Source of the DNA: Chitinophaga pinensis
GTDB lineage: Bacteria > Bacteroidota > Bacteroidia > B-17B0 > Aurantibacillaceae
Reading direction: 5' to 3'
DNA length: 64,000 bases
NCBI GenBank assembly: GCA_945860225.1
Contig: CAMAPT010000004.1
Location: 62,001-126,000 of the forward strand
A program made the translations under genes and the position numbers. Shown piece by piece: positions 63,501 through 64,000 of the stretch. A model generated the notes under the pieces. It ran no database searches. It saw nothing but the letters and a program-made list of their open reading frames with translations, and had not been told where the DNA came from. Every line of letters starts with the position of its first letter. The stretch's first letter is position 1.

Positions 63501-64000
63501 CTTTTTTTTCGAATCAAATATATTGGAATCACAATCAATAATGCCATCAAACTAATTAAATAACTATTAAAGCTATTTTTTTTACAAGTTGTGTTTGATC
63601 GTTCAAAATTATCATTTTCATCAACAATAGAAAAATCAATATTCTGTTCGTCCATTTTTTGTAAACTATCTTTTAAATGTACCTGTTTTTTCAAAAACAC
63701 ATTAGCCTCTTTAAAATTATTTTGTTTTTCAAAATAGTTAGATTTGGTATTGTATAATTGAATCAATGCATCATTATATTCGTATTTAAGACAAATTAAT
63801 TCAGCACGATTGATATACTCAAATGCTTCTTTTAATTTCTGTTTAGAGATATAAACATTTGCCAGATTGATATAACTATCAGCCATTTCAAATTCATTGC
63901 CAATAAATTCTCTTATTTTTAAACTCTCTTCAAAATATAATAATGCGCTATCTGTTTTTTGTTCTATGTAAAATATGTTACCAATATTATTATAACAAGA
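63497..64000 (-). CDS. TPR membrane protein, C-terminal part (partial, runs off the window)
   Basis: The frame is open from the window edge at 64000 to the stop at 63497, giving 167 visible residues. They are tetratricopeptide repeats ([61 protein letters not shown]-type) followed by a polar linker, one C-terminal membrane segment ([17 protein letters not shown]) and a short basic end RKKR. An internal ATG at 63886 could look like a start, but the repeats continue upstream. Bacteroidota TPR proteins of this type often continue into a histidine kinase or DNA-binding domain; this one stops after the membrane helix. Confidence 0.85.
   Translation of the reverse strand, partial: SCYNNIGNIFYIEQKTDSALLYFEESLKIREFIGNEFEMADSYINLANVYISKQKLKEAFEYINRAELICLKYEYNDALIQLYNTKSNYFEKQNNFKEANVFLKKQVHLKDSLQKMDEQNIDFSIVDENDNFERSNTTCKKNSFNSYLISLMALLIVIPIYLIRKKR

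Overview
The window is a stretch of AT-rich chromosome from a member of the Bacteroidota. The evidence is a type IX secretion (T9SS type A) C-terminal domain on a secreted protein, Bacteroidota-style lipoproteins, a WcaF-type acetyltransferase, DUF6913-like and SiaB/SiaC proteins, and several TAnnTTTG-like -7 promoter elements upstream of genes. No rRNA, tRNA, CRISPR array, prophage or intact insertion sequence was seen. Almost all of it is ordinary chromosomal core and surface-biogenesis gene content.

Layout. 1-4.9 kb (minus strand): exopolysaccharide genes (start of an unknown gene, MBOAT O-acyltransferase, dTDP-glucose dehydratase, polyprenyl glycosylphosphotransferase, lipoprotein). 5.0-6.9 kb: a two-gene secreted-protein cassette (tail-fibre-like protein and T9SS protein) lying between two copies of an imperfect intergenic repeat. 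6.9-17.5 kb (minus): peptide transporter, SerA-type dehydrogenase, MoxR ATPase, three successive SurA/PpiD-like periplasmic folding factors, a TlpA-like thioredoxin and a LamG surface protein. 17.6-17.7 kb: a REP-like palindrome. 17.9-24.8 kb (plus): RlmB, a sigma-54-type response regulator without a DNA-binding domain, MurQ, VF530, QueA, MeaB and a glycosyltransferase. 24.9-35.0 kb (minus): Upp, GAPDH with a long N-terminal extension, two small proteins, 3-hydroxybutyryl-CoA dehydrogenase, AccD, class I aldolase, a SiaC/SiaB phospho-switch pair, a lipoprotein and RidA. 35.0-46.7 kb (mostly plus): YqeY, Cmk, LolA, AroE, MtgA (minus), thioredoxin, phosphoglucomutase, Apt, acyl-CoA dehydrogenase, rhomboid, GuaB, Def and a TPR lipoprotein. 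46.8-58.2 kb: CdsZ-like zinc-ribbon protein and Nif3 (minus), Kmo, MazG, DUF6913, DapA, M42 peptidase (plus), then CCA transferase, thiamine-binding protein, SRPBCC, PyrE (minus), NUDIX (plus) and two cysteine-peptidase-like secreted proteins (minus). 58.5-64 kb: FabD, a beta-barrel protein, an alanine-dehydrogenase-like protein, a small repeat element with inverted ends, a DUF4258-like protein and WcaF (plus), then a membrane protein, YciH/SUI1 and the C-terminal part of a TPR membrane protein (minus).

How the genes work together. The main themes are envelope building (exopolysaccharide start and decoration, OM lipoprotein and barrel delivery by LolA and SurA-like factors, peptidoglycan synthesis and recycling by MtgA, MurQ and NlpC/P60), nucleotide salvage (Upp, Apt, PyrE, GuaB, Cmk, MazG) and central carbon and acyl-CoA metabolism (GAPDH, aldolase, PGM, AccD, FabD, Hbd, acyl-CoA dehydrogenase, MeaB). 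No complete undescribed system is evident. The best leads are the alanine-dehydrogenase-like protein that lacks two of the four canonical active-site residues, the SiaB/SiaC pair with no diguanylate cyclase beside it, the repeat-flanked T9SS cassette, the response regulator that has lost its DNA-binding domain, and the two small palindromic elements.
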